Position numbers and translations under genes: made by a program. Positions 49,183 through 63,290 of a DNA stretch of 64,000 bases are shown piece after piece. The stretch comes from Ferrigenium straubiae (GTDB taxonomy: Bacteria; Pseudomonadota; Gammaproteobacteria; Burkholderiales; Gallionellaceae). The notes beneath the pieces were generated by a model. The model had not been told where the DNA came from. It ran no database searches and saw only the letters and a program-made list of their open reading frames with translations. Each line of letters opens with the position of its first letter. The stretch's first letter is position 1. The stretch spans positions 1,058,427 to 1,122,426 of the forward strand of contig JAHQXD010000001.1 in NCBI GenBank assembly GCA_019449655.1, given 5' to 3'.

Positions 49183-50994
49183 TTAGCCGATCGCCACCTT
49201 GGCAAGGCGCGCCCTGCGGCCGTATATCAGATTCACCATCGCGCGCGACACCAGCACCGCGCTGAACATCGAGGTCAGGATGCCGAGGCACAGTACCACC
49301 GCAAAGCCCTTGATCGGGCCGGAGCCGAACATGAACAGCGCAACCCCGGCGATCAGCGTGGTAATGTTGGAATCGAGGATGGTGTCGAATGCGCGGTCGT
49401 ATCCGGCGTGAATCGCGGCCTGCGGCGTGACGCCGTTGCGCAGCTCCTCGCGGATGCGCTCGTTGATCAGCACGTTCGCGTCGATCGCCATCCCCAGCGT
49501 CAGCGCGATACCCGCCATGCCGGGGAGGGTAAGCGTGGCCTGCAGCATGGACAGCAGCGCCACCAGCAGCAGCAGGTTCGTCCCCAGCGCCAATATAGAG
49601 ATGGTGCCGAACATCAGGTAGTAGGCGATCATGAAGATCGCGACCATGATGAAGCCGATCTTGGTGGAGTCGAAGCCGCGCTTGATGTTGTCCGCGCCGA
49701 GGCTGGGCCCCACGGTGCGCTCCTCAACGATCTCCATCGGTGCGGCCAGTGCGCCGGCGCGCAGCAGCAGGGAAGTGTCCTGCGCTTCGACGGTGCTCAT
49801 CCGGCCGCTGATCTGCACGCGCCCGCCGCCGATTTCCTCGCGGATCACCGGTGCGGTGACGATCTCGCCCTTGCCCTTCTCGAACAGGACGATCGCCATG
49901 CGCTTGCCGACGTTCTCGCGCGTCGCGTCCTTGAATTTGCGCGCGCCCACGCCGTCCAGGTTGATGTGCACGGCGGGTTCGTTGTTGCGGCTGTCGAAAC
50001 CGGGCTGCGCGTCGTTGATACGCTCGCCGGTCAGGATCACCTGCTTTTTCACCAGCAGCAGGTTGCCTTCGCGATCCTTGAACATCTCGGTGCCAAACGG
50101 CGCGGCCGCGCCTGGAACGGCCTGATGCTCCTCGTCCACCATGCGCACTTCCAGCGTCGCGGTGCGCCCCAGAATGTCCTTGGCGCGCGCCGTATCCTGC
50201 ACGCCGGGCAGCTGCACCACCACGCGATCCGCGCCCTGCTGCTGGATCACCGGTTCGGCCACGCCCAGTTCGTTGACACGGTTGCGCAGGGTCAGCAGGT
50301 TCTGCTGCACGGCTGACTCCTGGATGCGCCGTTCGGCTTCCGGCTTGAGCGCAGCCTGCAGCAGGAATTCGCCGCCGGCCTCCCTGGAGCTCAGCGCATA
50401 GTCGTTAAAGCGCTGCTTGATTTCCGCTTCGCCTTTGCTGCGCGCGTCGGCGTCGCGGAATCTCACCAGCAGCACGTTGCCTTCGCGGGTGACGCCGGAA
50501 TAGGCGACCTTCTGATCGCGCAGCATGCTGCGGATATCGCCGGTGGCGGCTTCCAGCGCCTTGTTCAGCGCGGCCTTCATGTCAACCTGCAGCAGGAAAT
50601 GCACGCCGCCGCGCAAGTCCAGACCGAGGTACATCGGCAGCGCATGAAGGCTGGTCAGCCACTGCGGCGAGCGCGACAGGAGGTTGAGCGCAACCATGTA
50701 GTCTTCGCCCAGTTGTGAGGCCAGCACGTCCTTGGCCTTCAGCTGGTTATCGGTGTCGGCGAAGCGCGCCTTGATGCTGTTGCCGTCCAGCGCAACCACT
50801 TCCGGATTGAGGCCGGCCGCCTTCAGGGCTTTATCCGCGCGCTCCAGCAACGCGGCGTCCGCCTTCAGGCTGGCGCGCAACGGCGATACCTGCACGGCGG
50901 GCGATTCGCCGAAGAAATTGGGCAGGGTATAGATCAGCCCGGCCAGGAACACGGCCAGAATCAGCAGGTATTTCCACAATGGATAACGGTTCAT
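49183..50994 (-). CDS. secD: Protein translocase subunit SecD
   Basis: 603 aa. N-terminal helix, large periplasmic P1 domain (GLDLRGGVHFLLQVDMKAAL; LRNRVNELGVAEPVIQQQGA) and five C-terminal helices with GMAIDANVLINERIREELRNG. Acts with SecF and YajC; in operon with yajC, 52 bp downstream. Confidence 0.97.
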   Translation of the reverse strand: MNRYPLWKYLLILAVFLAGLIYTLPNFFGESPAVQVSPLRASLKADAALLERADKALKAAGLNPEVVALDGNSIKARFADTDNQLKAKDVLASQLGEDYMVALNLLSRSPQWLTSLHALPMYLGLDLRGGVHFLLQVDMKAALNKALEAATGDIRSMLRDQKVAYSGVTREGNVLLVRFRDADARSKGEAEIKQRFNDYALSSREAGGEFLLQAALKPEAERRIQESAVQQNLLTLRNRVNELGVAEPVIQQQGADRVVVQLPGVQDTARAKDILGRTATLEVRMVDEEHQAVPGAAAPFGTEMFKDREGNLLLVKKQVILTGERINDAQPGFDSRNNEPAVHINLDGVGARKFKDATRENVGKRMAIVLFEKGKGEIVTAPVIREEIGGGRVQISGRMSTVEAQDTSLLLRAGALAAPMEIVEERTVGPSLGADNIKRGFDSTKIGFIMVAIFMIAYYLMFGTISILALGTNLLLLVALLSMLQATLTLPGMAGIALTLGMAIDANVLINERIREELRNGVTPQAAIHAGYDRAFDTILDSNITTLIAGVALFMFGSGPIKGFAVVLCLGILTSMFSAVLVSRAMVNLIYGRRARLAKVAIG

Positions 50995-51046
50995 TGATGC
51001 CCCTCGGTTGACGCGTGCAACGTTTCCGGCCGGGAAAGAGCCGGGA

Positions 51047-51373
51047 TTACTTGATGGACTTGATGGTGCCCTTGGGCAGCACGGCCTGAATCGCGGTCTT
51101 CTGTACCGTCACCTCGACGTTCTCGGCGAGTTCCACTCCGACGTATTGCTCATATACCTTGCTGATGCGGCCTACTTCGCCACCCGTCGTCACGACCTCG
51201 TCGCCGCGCTGCAAGGCCTCGATCATGGTCTTGAGCTCCTTGGCGCGCTTGCTTTGCGGGCGCAGGATGAAAAAATAGAATATCGCGATCAGGACGATCA
51301 GCGGCAGAAAATCCATGAAGCCGGCGCCCTGCGCCGGCGCAGCCGCTTCGGCATACGCATTGCTGATAAGCAT
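51047..51373 (-). CDS. yajC: Preprotein translocase subunit YajC
   Basis: 108 aa with one membrane helix (FMDFLPLIVLIAIFYFFILR) and the typical soluble tail RPQSKRAKELKTMIEALQRG then DEVVTTGGEVGRI. It starts with the usual MLISNAYAEAAAP. Accessory to SecDF. Between tgt and secD as in most proteobacteria. Confidence 0.96.
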   Translation of the reverse strand: MLISNAYAEAAAPAQGAGFMDFLPLIVLIAIFYFFILRPQSKRAKELKTMIEALQRGDEVVTTGGEVGRISKVYEQYVGVELAENVEVTVQKTAIQAVLPKGTIKSIK

Positions 51374-51432
51374 TATTCAATCTCCGGAGATAAATAAAAG
51401 GCGCGCATTCTACCACGAAGCGCAGGGCATCT

Positions 51433-53557
<2,125 letters not shown>

Positions 53558-53637
53558 GAGCAGTGTTGCAATCTTTATAAGGCCGCGATTGTAGTTGATG
53601 AGGCCTATCGTTTCATGGATAATTCGCGGCCTCCCTT

Positions 53638-53723
53638 GCCGGGGTGATGGAACTGGTAGACGTGCCGGACTCAAAATCCGGTGCCGCAAGGCGTGAGGGT
53701 TCGAGTCCCTCCCCCGGCACCAA
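53638..53723 (+). tRNA. tRNA-Leu (anticodon CAA)
   Basis: 86-nt tRNA starting GCCGGGGTGATGGAACTGG with a perfect acceptor stem (GCCGGGG/CCCCGGC), encoded CCA, long variable arm, and anticodon stem CCGGA/TCCGG with loop CTCAAAA, anticodon CAA (UUG codons). It is divergent from queA by 80 bp. Confidence 0.97.
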
Positions 53724-53840
53724 TACAATATGCTTCTTCATATGCTTATTCGCGATGTCAACCGAATGGGCAGGCAGTGCGTTATAGCGCCGACACGTGA
53801 GTGTCATAAACGTTTATTAACCTAATCATTGGAGCTCGTA

Positions 53841-54098
53841 ATGAACAAACTGTTATCCGCACTGATCGCTGCCGTATTCGCCGCCGCTTCCTTCTCCGCT
53901 GTTGCTGCTGAAGCAGCCAAGGCTGCTGCTCCTGCTGCCGCAGCAGCCCCTGCAGCTGCCGCTGCTCCTGCCAAGGCTGAAGCCAAGAAGGAAGAAGCCA
54001 AGCCTGCTGCCAAGGCTGAAGAGAAGAAGGCTGAAGCCAAGCCAGCAAAGAAGGAAAAGAAGGCCAAGAAGGCAAAAAAGGCTGAAGCAGCCAAGTAA
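53841..54098 (+). CDS. Exported Ala/Lys-rich low-complexity protein
   Basis: 85 aa. Signal peptide at residues 1-26 (cut near AVAAEAA), then alternating Ala/Pro-rich and Lys/Glu-rich segments ending KKEKKAKKAKKAEAAK. It resembles the lysine-rich tails of histone H1-like proteins but is exported, so a cell-envelope or matrix-binding role is more likely. GGAG precedes the ATG. Unit closed by its own terminator at 54118. Function unknown. Confidence 0.7.
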   Translation: MNKLLSALIAAVFAAASFSAVAAEAAKAAAPAAAAAPAAAAAPAKAEAKKEEAKPAAKAEEKKAEAKPAKKEKKAKKAKKAEAAK

Positions 54099-54117
54099 TA
54101 GGGCACGCGCTTGAAAG

Positions 54118-54142
54118 AGGCAGGGGCGACCCTGCCTTTTTT
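54118..54142 (+). terminator. Terminator of the Ala/Lys-rich gene
   Basis: AGGCAGGG-GCGA-CCCTGCCT followed by TTTTT, 20 bp after the stop codon. Confidence 0.9.
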
Positions 54143-54161
54143 GTTTTGGTAGAATGAAAAA

Positions 54162-54608
54162 ATGATCTGGAAACCCAATGTCACCGTCGCCGCCGTTATC
54201 GAGCGCGACGGAAAATTTCTGCTGGTCGAGGAAGAAACCTCCCAGGGTGTACGTTTCAACCAGCCTGCCGGGCATCTGGAGGCCGATGAATCGTTGCTCG
54301 CCGCGGTAACACGCGAAGTACTGGAGGAGTCTGCGTATTCCTTCACTCCCGAGCACCTGCTCGGCATCTACCGCTGGCGTGCGCCGGAATCGGACACGAC
54401 TTACCTGCGCTTCGCCTTCACCGGCGCGATCACCGGACACGACGCGGCGCGCAAGCTGGACACCGGCATCATCCGGGCCGTATGGCTGCTGCCCGATGAA
54501 ATCCGCGCCATGCAGGAACGGCACCGCAGCCCGCTGATCCTGCGCTGCATCGAGGATTACCTTGCGGGTAAGCGTTACCCGCTGGAGCTGATTACCCATT
54601 ATGAGTAG
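54162..54608 (+). CDS. nudJ: Nudix hydrolase, NudJ-like phosphatase
   Basis: 148 aa. Nudix box [20 protein letters not shown] then SAY, with the family-conserved preceding VRFNQPA and following FAFTGAI. NudJ homologues hydrolyse thiamine pyrimidine pyrophosphates and NTPs to release phosphate; the exact substrate is unknown. Start ATG 54162. Followed 50 bp later by mnmA. Confidence 0.85.
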   Translation: MIWKPNVTVAAVIERDGKFLLVEEETSQGVRFNQPAGHLEADESLLAAVTREVLEESAYSFTPEHLLGIYRWRAPESDTTYLRFAFTGAITGHDAARKLDTGIIRAVWLLPDEIRAMQERHRSPLILRCIEDYLAGKRYPLELITHYE

Positions 54609-54628
54609 TAGCAAGCCCTCTCCTCAAT

Positions 54629-54650
54629 CCTCTCCCGCAAGCGGGCGAGG
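54629..54650. repeat. Hairpin abutting the mnmA ribosome site
   Basis: CCTCTCCCGC-AA-GCGGGCGAGG. Related to the hairpin at 49147. The right arm ends in GAGG, which runs into the GAGGAGG Shine-Dalgarno of mnmA, so folding would partly hide the ribosome site. Confidence 0.65.
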
Positions 54651-54658
54651 AGGCAGAC

Positions 54659-57168
<2,510 letters not shown>

Positions 57169-57377
57169 ACCCGCTTCGCTCCAAATTGCGATCGATTCCC
57201 CATGCGGGAAACGTCCGCCTGCAACCCCCCATTCCCGAAAAAAGTATTTCAAAAAATCCGTGCTATTATCGGGGCGCTTAAAGTACTCCGGCTCACCAGA
57301 ATCAATACACGAGTGCTCTAAACACGCGCTTCAATATCGAAACAGTCTGTTGATTTATCTTTTCAGGGAGGGTAATC

Positions 57378-59411
57378 ATGTCAGGTGGTTTGGGATTTGC
57401 GTTGTTATGTGCAGTCGCGGCGCTCTTGTATGGAGCGTTTTCAATCAAATGGATTCTGGGCAAATCGACCGGCAGCGCAAGAATGCAGGAAATTGCCGCT
57501 GCGGTTCAGGAAGGCGCTTCCGCCTACCTGAACCGCCAATACACCACCATTGCCATCGTTGGCGCAGCGTTGTTCGTCGTTATCCTCTTCGCGTTGGGCT
57601 GGCAGACCGCCATCGGCTTTGCGATAGGCGCGGTACTCTCCGGCGCGGCAGGTTTCATCGGTATGCATGTGTCGGTGCGCGCCAATGTGCGCACCGCCGA
57701 AGCGGCCAAGGAAAGTCTGAACGCGGCACTGAACGTATCGTTCAAGGGCGGCGCGATCACCGGCATGCTAGTGGTGGGCCTGGGCCTGCTGGGTGTGGCT
57801 GGCTATTACGTCTTCCTGACCGGCACCGGCGCAACCTCTTCGCAGGCAACTCACGCGCTGATCGGGCTGGGTTTTGGCGGCTCGCTGATCTCCATTTTCG
57901 CCCGTCTTGGCGGTGGCATCTTCACCAAGGGCGCCGACGTCGGCGCTGACCTGGTGGGCAAGGTCGAGGCAGGCATTCCCGAGGACGACCCGCGCAACCC
58001 TGCTGTGATCGCCGATAACGTCGGCGACAACGTCGGCGACTGCGCCGGCATGGCGGCCGACCTGTTCGAGACCTATGCCGTGACCATCATCGCCACCATG
58101 GTGCTGGGCGGCCTGATGATCAGCGGCTCTCCCGAAGCAGTGATCTACCCGCTGGTACTGGGCGGCGTATCCATCATCGCATCCATCATCGGCACCTATT
58201 TCGTGAAGGCGCGCGAAGGCGGCAAGATCATGAATGCGCTGTATCGCGGCCTGGCGGTCTCCGCCGTGCTGGCGCTGGTCGCATACTATCCAGTGACCAC
58301 CTGGATGCTCGGCGATGGCGTAATGATCGGCGACAAGCTGGTGACATCGACGAACCTGTACCTGGCGTCCCTGATCGGCCTGGTGCTGACCGCCGCGATG
58401 GTGTGGATCACCGAGTATTACACGGCCACCGAATACAGTCCGGTGCGCCATATCGCACAAGCCTCCACCACCGGCCATGGCACCAACATCATCGCCGGGC
58501 TGGGCGTTTCAATGAAGGCCACTGCCGCGCCGGTCATCGCGGTATGCCTGGCAATCTGGGGAGCCTACCATCTGGGCGGACTCTACGGCATCGCCATCGC
58601 CGCAACCTCGATGCTGTCGATGGCCGGCATCATCGTAGCGCTGGACGCTTACGGCCCGATCACCGACAACGCCGGCGGCATCGCAGAAATGGCCCATCTG
58701 CCGCATGACGTGCGGATCATCACCGATGCGCTGGACGCAGTGGGCAACACCACCAAGGCGGTCACCAAGGGCTACGCCATCGGCTCCGCAGGCCTCGCCG
58801 CACTAGTGCTGTTCGCCGACTACACCCACGCGCTGGACGCCAAGCTGGGCGTGACCACTTCCTTCGACCTGTCGAACCACATGGTCATCATCGGCCTGTT
58901 CATCGGCGGCATGGTGCCTTACCTGTTTGGCGCGATGGGCATGGAAGCGGTAGGCCGCGCCGCCGGTTCGGTGGTGGTGGAAGTGCGCCGCCAGTTCAAG
59001 GAAATCCCCGGCATCATGGAAGGCACCGGCAAGCCGGAATACGGCACCTGCGTAGACATGCTGACCAAGGCCGCGATCAAGGAGATGATCGTCCCGTCGC
59101 TGCTGCCCATCGCCGTGCCCGTGATCGTCGGCCTGACCCTCGGCGCGCAGGCGCTCGGCGGCGTGCTGGTCGGCACCATCATCACCGGCATCTTTGTCGC
59201 GATCTCGATGACCACCGGCGGCGGCGCGTGGGATAACGCCAAGAAATACATCGAGGAAGGCAACTTCGGCGGTAAGGGCTCGGAAGCGCACAAGGCCGCC
59301 GTCACCGGCGACACCGTGGGCGATCCCTACAAGGACACCGCCGGACCGGCGGTCAACCCGCTGATCAAGATCATCAACATCGTCGCGCTGATGATCGTGC
59401 CGCTGCTCTAA
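57378..59411 (+). CDS. hppA: Membrane-bound H+-translocating pyrophosphatase
   Basis: 677 aa, about 16 membrane helices. Couples PPi hydrolysis to proton pumping. Substrate-binding loops [20 protein letters not shown] and [18 protein letters not shown] are intact. The K+-insensitive subtype is indicated by lysine in [17 protein letters not shown], where K+-dependent enzymes carry alanine. In its own unit: 209 bp from purB, with a perfect terminator after. Recycles energy from the PPi made in biosynthesis. Confidence 0.96.
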   Translation: MSGGLGFALLCAVAALLYGAFSIKWILGKSTGSARMQEIAAAVQEGASAYLNRQYTTIAIVGAALFVVILFALGWQTAIGFAIGAVLSGAAGFIGMHVSVRANVRTAEAAKESLNAALNVSFKGGAITGMLVVGLGLLGVAGYYVFLTGTGATSSQATHALIGLGFGGSLISIFARLGGGIFTKGADVGADLVGKVEAGIPEDDPRNPAVIADNVGDNVGDCAGMAADLFETYAVTIIATMVLGGLMISGSPEAVIYPLVLGGVSIIASIIGTYFVKAREGGKIMNALYRGLAVSAVLALVAYYPVTTWMLGDGVMIGDKLVTSTNLYLASLIGLVLTAAMVWITEYYTATEYSPVRHIAQASTTGHGTNIIAGLGVSMKATAAPVIAVCLAIWGAYHLGGLYGIAIAATSMLSMAGIIVALDAYGPITDNAGGIAEMAHLPHDVRIITDALDAVGNTTKAVTKGYAIGSAGLAALVLFADYTHALDAKLGVTTSFDLSNHMVIIGLFIGGMVPYLFGAMGMEAVGRAAGSVVVEVRRQFKEIPGIMEGTGKPEYGTCVDMLTKAAIKEMIVPSLLPIAVPVIVGLTLGAQALGGVLVGTIITGIFVAISMTTGGGAWDNAKKYIEEGNFGGKGSEAHKAAVTGDTVGDPYKDTAGPAVNPLIKIINIVALMIVPLL

Positions 59412-59430
59412 GACGGTGCGGCAAAACAAG

Positions 59431-59461
59431 AACGGGGCGGAAATTTCCGCCCCGTTTTTTT
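59431..59461 (+). terminator. Terminator of hppA
   Basis: Perfect palindrome AACGGGGCGGAAATTTCCGC... centred on 59443/59444 (59431-59456) followed by a T-run; strongest terminator in the window. Confidence 0.93.
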
Positions 59462-59640
59462 CGCATCGGAAATATTCCGGTCACTGCCCTTCTCGTCCGC
59501 TGTCTGACTGCGTAATAACGAGATAGTCTGGCACTGCGTGCCATCAAGAGACTGCCAAGGATATCGCCGCAACAGACCGCTTCTCGGCCGAAGCGGAAGC
59601 TCAAAGTTAAGGCTCAACGAACCATCGGCATGCTTGCAGG

Positions 59641-60468
59641 TCATCGAATCGGATTCATCAGCGCCGGTTTCCCCATTTCAACCAGTTTGGCGTTTGATCC
59701 TTCAAAGTAGCCCGTCCAAAACTGTGATAGAGCCTGCATCACCTGAGGTGAGCGATACACCCCTTTGGCGTGCTTGGCATCTTCCGTCAGCATGCCTGTG
59801 CCGATAACATACACGCGCGCACCATCAAAATCGCCCAGCATACTGGAGATGATTTTCAACTCCTTGTTGGCGTCAATCCTTCGGACTGTGTTGTTGGAAT
59901 AGAAGCTAGTCAAGGAAGAGTTTTCAAGCATATCCGACGCAATCAGGACAATTTTCTCTTGTGCGGTAGATTCACGAACACGTACGGAAAAATCGCGCAG
60001 ACTTGCGACCACGTCAGATTTGGCTAGATCCGAGCTACTACCATTCATCGCCTGCCCAATCGCTTTCCATGCGACTTGAGCACCATATTGCAGCTGGCTT
60101 TGCATGCAGGAATCGAAGTTTCGCAGCAGCCTGGTGCTGATGCCATTGCGTTTGCTCGCATCAATCTGTGCTTCCAGCGTACCAGAGGCAATCACCTCGG
60201 CATACTTGCCCTGATTGAAGGATGAGAAACTGCCGACTGAAAATGCCACACCTGGGCGCAATGTCCGGCCAACATTGTCGATGATGGACTGTTTGAGCGC
60301 TTTATCGAACATCGTTGTTTGGTCTACAAAGACAAACAACTCAACATTTGCAGGAGGTGCGACGCCCAGCTTGTTGGCCTCATAACAACTCGGAATACCA
60401 CCCGCCTGAACCGTCCCGGCCCCCATCAAAAACAACAATGCAAAGACAACTTTTTTGATGTGACTCAT
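59641..60468 (-). CDS. Exported VWA-like domain protein (cluster gene 4)
   Basis: 275 aa. Signal peptide 1-22 (MSHIKKVVFALLFLMGAGTV, cut near QAGG). The rest has the alternating strand pattern of a von Willebrand A-like fold: NVELFVFVDQTTMFDKALKQ, EKIVLIASDMLENSS and ARVYVIGTGMLTEDAK. A DQTT sequence sits where a MIDAS DxSxS would be, so metal binding is uncertain. Start ATG 60468, with AAAGGTGG 4 nt upstream, preferred over the frame's earlier codon. Last gene of the AT-rich four-gene cluster, 45 bp after the membrane protein. Not recognised as any named system. Confidence 0.7.
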   Translation of the reverse strand: MSHIKKVVFALLFLMGAGTVQAGGIPSCYEANKLGVAPPANVELFVFVDQTTMFDKALKQSIIDNVGRTLRPGVAFSVGSFSSFNQGKYAEVIASGTLEAQIDASKRNGISTRLLRNFDSCMQSQLQYGAQVAWKAIGQAMNGSSSDLAKSDVVASLRDFSVRVRESTAQEKIVLIASDMLENSSLTSFYSNNTVRRIDANKELKIISSMLGDFDGARVYVIGTGMLTEDAKHAKGVYRSPQVMQALSQFWTGYFEGSNAKLVEMGKPALMNPIR

Positions 60469-60513
60469 GTCCACCTTTCGTTTAACAGGCCGCATTGCGC
60501 GGCCCTTGGCTCT

Positions 60514-62037
60514 TTAGAACAGCTCTTCCGCTTGTTCCTGCTCTTTCGCTTTCCGCTCTGCATCTTCCTTGCGTTGCTTGAGCCAAGGTTTCAACTCGGC
60601 CTTTACTTCAGAAGGCAACCCGTTGTAATAACGAATCTGTTCTTCCCTGTCAGCCATCGCACCTATATCGTTCTTTGCTTTGTCCACTAGAGAGATACTG
60701 TTCCGTGTACTTGGTTGGCCAACCTGGGGAGCCGACTCGGCAACCGCTCTTGACGGCGATGTACGGTCAAGCATCGTACGAGTGGAACTGCTCTTGGCCT
60801 GATGCTCTTCCAAATACGCCAGGAAGGTCTTGTCCAGTCGGATGTTCTCGTGTGCACTTTGCTGGAGGCGGTGTTGCAATTCGCGCAGACGCTCGCCAAC
60901 CAGATCAAGCAATGGCTCAAAAGTTGACCAGTAGCTATCGTAGGTAGAGAACCCGCCCGTATCTGCGAACGCACCATCCTTCTTCGACCAAAACCACAAA
61001 GAGTTTGCCCCATTCGCATTCTTATAACTCTCACGGCCAACAAAGCCGTATTTGTAGCCTGCGCCGAAACCGACAATCTGCGTTACCACAAAGATAAAGC
61101 CCAGCATCAAGATCGCAGCAAGCCCTTCAGCCTTTGTGCTGGCGACGACTTCTTCGTCAAGCTTTTTGTCCGCTGCCTGTTGTGACTCGGTGACACTATT
61201 CGGTAACTCCAGTCCAGCAAAAGGATTGGTACTTGAACCGCTTGTGGCTTGGCTCTGATTTCGCGTTTCGCGTGTCAACTCACCCTGAAGATTCTCCCAT
61301 CTCATTACCGTGGACAATGTAAAAATAACCAAAATCGCAACCGCCGCAACCCAAGACCACGCATATGAGCCCTTGTCGTGCGAATCCTTGGCCACACGAT
61401 TGATACATCTAGTGTAGTCCGCCTGATCGGCGTCAATCGATTGGTCGTTCATCAATGCAACAGACATGGACGAATACTCAGAGCCCTCTTTCTCCTTATA
61501 ACGCTTAAAACAAGAGCGCAGAAGGGTGGTTCGGTAATACTGGTGACCCGCCGCGTGAGTTACCCACACCAAGATGACAGCAATCACAAACACGATGGCG
61601 AACATCAACAACGTATGTGTATTGGCGCTACCGTCGCGCGCCATCCAAGTTCCGAGAATATATGAGAAGCCCAAGCCTTCGCAGACCACAAGCACGAACA
61701 ACAGCGCCTTGATAGAGACTGGCATGGGGGTACGCCCCAAGTCGCCAGCGTTACGCATGTACTCAATGCGCTCGTTGAACTTACTTTCCGAGATCATCGT
61801 CACAAAATATTTATAAACGGTACACAGACGCTCCTCCGCCACCATCCAGCCATTACTACCTTTCTCTGTGTTTTTAGACCATCTGGCAATGCCGCCGATC
61901 CAAGGCAAGCGCATAAACAAATCGCGAAACCAAAAACTCTGGCTGGCTTGATAAAGGGCAACCACACCAGTCAAAATGCCCAGAGCCCACCACAACGCCT
62001 GATTAGCCCCGATAAAACTTGAAATGCCTTCAAACAT
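60514..62037 (-). CDS. Five-helix membrane protein with coiled-coil tail (cluster gene 3)
   Basis: 507 aa. Hydrophobic helices at about residues 13-31, 108-130, 141-163, 224-244 and 304-328; the parts between 165-223 and after 340 are charged and soluble. The C-terminal 130 residues are Arg/Glu/Lys-rich (LVGERLRELQHRLQQSAHEN; KPWLKQRKEDAERKAKEQEQ) and look coiled coil. A strong ribosome site AAGGAGG precedes ATG 62037. It reminds one of MotA/ExbB-like proton channel proteins with coiled tails, such as ZorA, but I cannot see the family signature. Unrecognised. Confidence 0.7.
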   Translation of the reverse strand: MFEGISSFIGANQALWWALGILTGVVALYQASQSFWFRDLFMRLPWIGGIARWSKNTEKGSNGWMVAEERLCTVYKYFVTMISESKFNERIEYMRNAGDLGRTPMPVSIKALLFVLVVCEGLGFSYILGTWMARDGSANTHTLLMFAIVFVIAVILVWVTHAAGHQYYRTTLLRSCFKRYKEKEGSEYSSMSVALMNDQSIDADQADYTRCINRVAKDSHDKGSYAWSWVAAVAILVIFTLSTVMRWENLQGELTRETRNQSQATSGSSTNPFAGLELPNSVTESQQAADKKLDEEVVASTKAEGLAAILMLGFIFVVTQIVGFGAGYKYGFVGRESYKNANGANSLWFWSKKDGAFADTGGFSTYDSYWSTFEPLLDLVGERLRELQHRLQQSAHENIRLDKTFLAYLEEHQAKSSSTRTMLDRTSPSRAVAESAPQVGQPSTRNSISLVDKAKNDIGAMADREEQIRYYNGLPSEVKAELKPWLKQRKEDAERKAKEQEQAEELF

Positions 62038-62055
62038 GCCTTCTCCTCCTTATAG

Positions 62056-63288
62056 TTATTGAATGACACGCACATCGAATGCTGCAACATACAGACCCGA
62101 TGTGTTTTGATAGACGATCTTTGAATCAGGAGCCGACATAGGCGATTTATTTGGGATCACCATATCGATACAGCGAACAGAGCCTTTGCCGAAGGCTCGG
62201 TACAACATGGCTTTGCTACCCTGATAAACATTTACCTCAACAGGCTCTATAGAGGTTGGCTTAACATTCCCCCCCCCCTTGAAATCCCGATAAACAGCAA
62301 GGCTCGGCTTGCCAACCGGTACCGCACCATCACGCAGAACCGCAACATGGGTCAAAGTCACCAAATGTCCATTTGCATTTGCAACCCATGAGCTGTCATA
62401 AGTGCCTGGCATGTAGTCACGCCCGGCATACGTTGCATCGTTCTGTAGCAACTTTACGGCGCCAACACTTCGAGGACGATCTTGAGCGCAACTCAGAATC
62501 GGGCCGGTATCGGCATGCGCCGAGCTAATTAAAGAAAATCCAGAATCGCCGCCACTTACCTTGCCGATATTGGGGCTTGAGTTACTAGCAGCCAACGGAA
62601 CACCGCCGAAATCAACAAACGAGGCTGTCGGATTTGTCGGTTGATCGGATTCCACTAGCTTTCCCTGAGTTGCAGCAGAAGGCGTAGCCGCCTCGGTTGT
62701 CGCCTGAACGGGGCGATAGTAGGTTGTCTTCGGACGACGGCTCTGCAGATATTGCTGAAACTTGTCTTCATTACTCAGATCGACTATCTCAACTCGGCGA
62801 TTCTTTGCCCTGCCTACTTCCGTCTTGTTGTCGGCAATAGGAAGGGTTTCGCCTGCACCTTGGTAATAAAGCTGATCCTCACCGACGCCAACCTCTTTGA
62901 ATACCCTGGCAACTTCTTTCGCGCGCTCTTCGGATAGTTTTGCGTTCAGTTTTGAATCGCCGGTGTCATCCGTGTGACCGACAAGTAGTATTCTTTTCTT
63001 TTTTAGTTCCTTATAAATATTCTCTTTTTGCTCCTTTGTCTTTCCTTCTGCCTGCTTCCTTAATTGATCGGAAGCTACATATTGCTTAGCAAGCTCACTA
63101 AAATGAGCTTTCGCAGCAGGCAAAATTACAGCAGATCCCGTCTCAAACTGAGGCTTACCCTCTTGATCAATTACTGACACAGAGAGCCCAACGTCTTGCT
63201 TTTCCGTAGTGTTGGGATTTGTGGTTGCACCTGTAGCTTCCTCTGCTGACGATGCGCTAACGCCATCTGCAAGGCGGGTTACCTCCAT
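62056..63288 (-). CDS. OmpA-domain protein with unusual N-terminus (cluster gene 2)
   Basis: 410 aa. OmpA-like peptidoglycan-binding domain at about residues 40-172 (GHTDDTGDSKLNAKLSEERA; GRAKNRRVEIVDLS), then a Thr/Ala-rich linker and an unrecognised C-terminal domain (about 255-410, LVTLTHVAVLRDGAVPVGKP). No signal peptide or membrane helix is seen at the start, odd for a peptidoglycan-binding protein; ISSAHADTG at about 252-260 looks like a signal cleavage site but has no hydrophobic stretch before it. Start ATG 63288 lies 2 nt after the previous stop with a weak ribosome site, suggesting coupling. Confidence 0.72.
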   Translation of the reverse strand: MEVTRLADGVSASSAEEATGATTNPNTTEKQDVGLSVSVIDQEGKPQFETGSAVILPAAKAHFSELAKQYVASDQLRKQAEGKTKEQKENIYKELKKKRILLVGHTDDTGDSKLNAKLSEERAKEVARVFKEVGVGEDQLYYQGAGETLPIADNKTEVGRAKNRRVEIVDLSNEDKFQQYLQSRRPKTTYYRPVQATTEAATPSAATQGKLVESDQPTNPTASFVDFGGVPLAASNSSPNIGKVSGGDSGFSLISSAHADTGPILSCAQDRPRSVGAVKLLQNDATYAGRDYMPGTYDSSWVANANGHLVTLTHVAVLRDGAVPVGKPSLAVYRDFKGGGNVKPTSIEPVEVNVYQGSKAMLYRAFGKGSVRCIDMVIPNKSPMSAPDSKIVYQNTSGLYVAAFDVRVIQ

Positions 63289-63290
63289 TT

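Noticed and set aside
59408..59644. 78-codon minus ORF between hppA terminator and the envelope cluster
   Set aside because: Starts without ribosome site and runs through the hppA terminator palindrome.
60514..63288. Calling the right-hand cluster Zorya
   Set aside because: OmpA domain and coiled-tail membrane protein are suggestive, but the membrane protein lacks a visible MotA/ExbB signature, the OmpA protein lacks the single membrane helix of ZorB and no ZorC/D-type gene is present.
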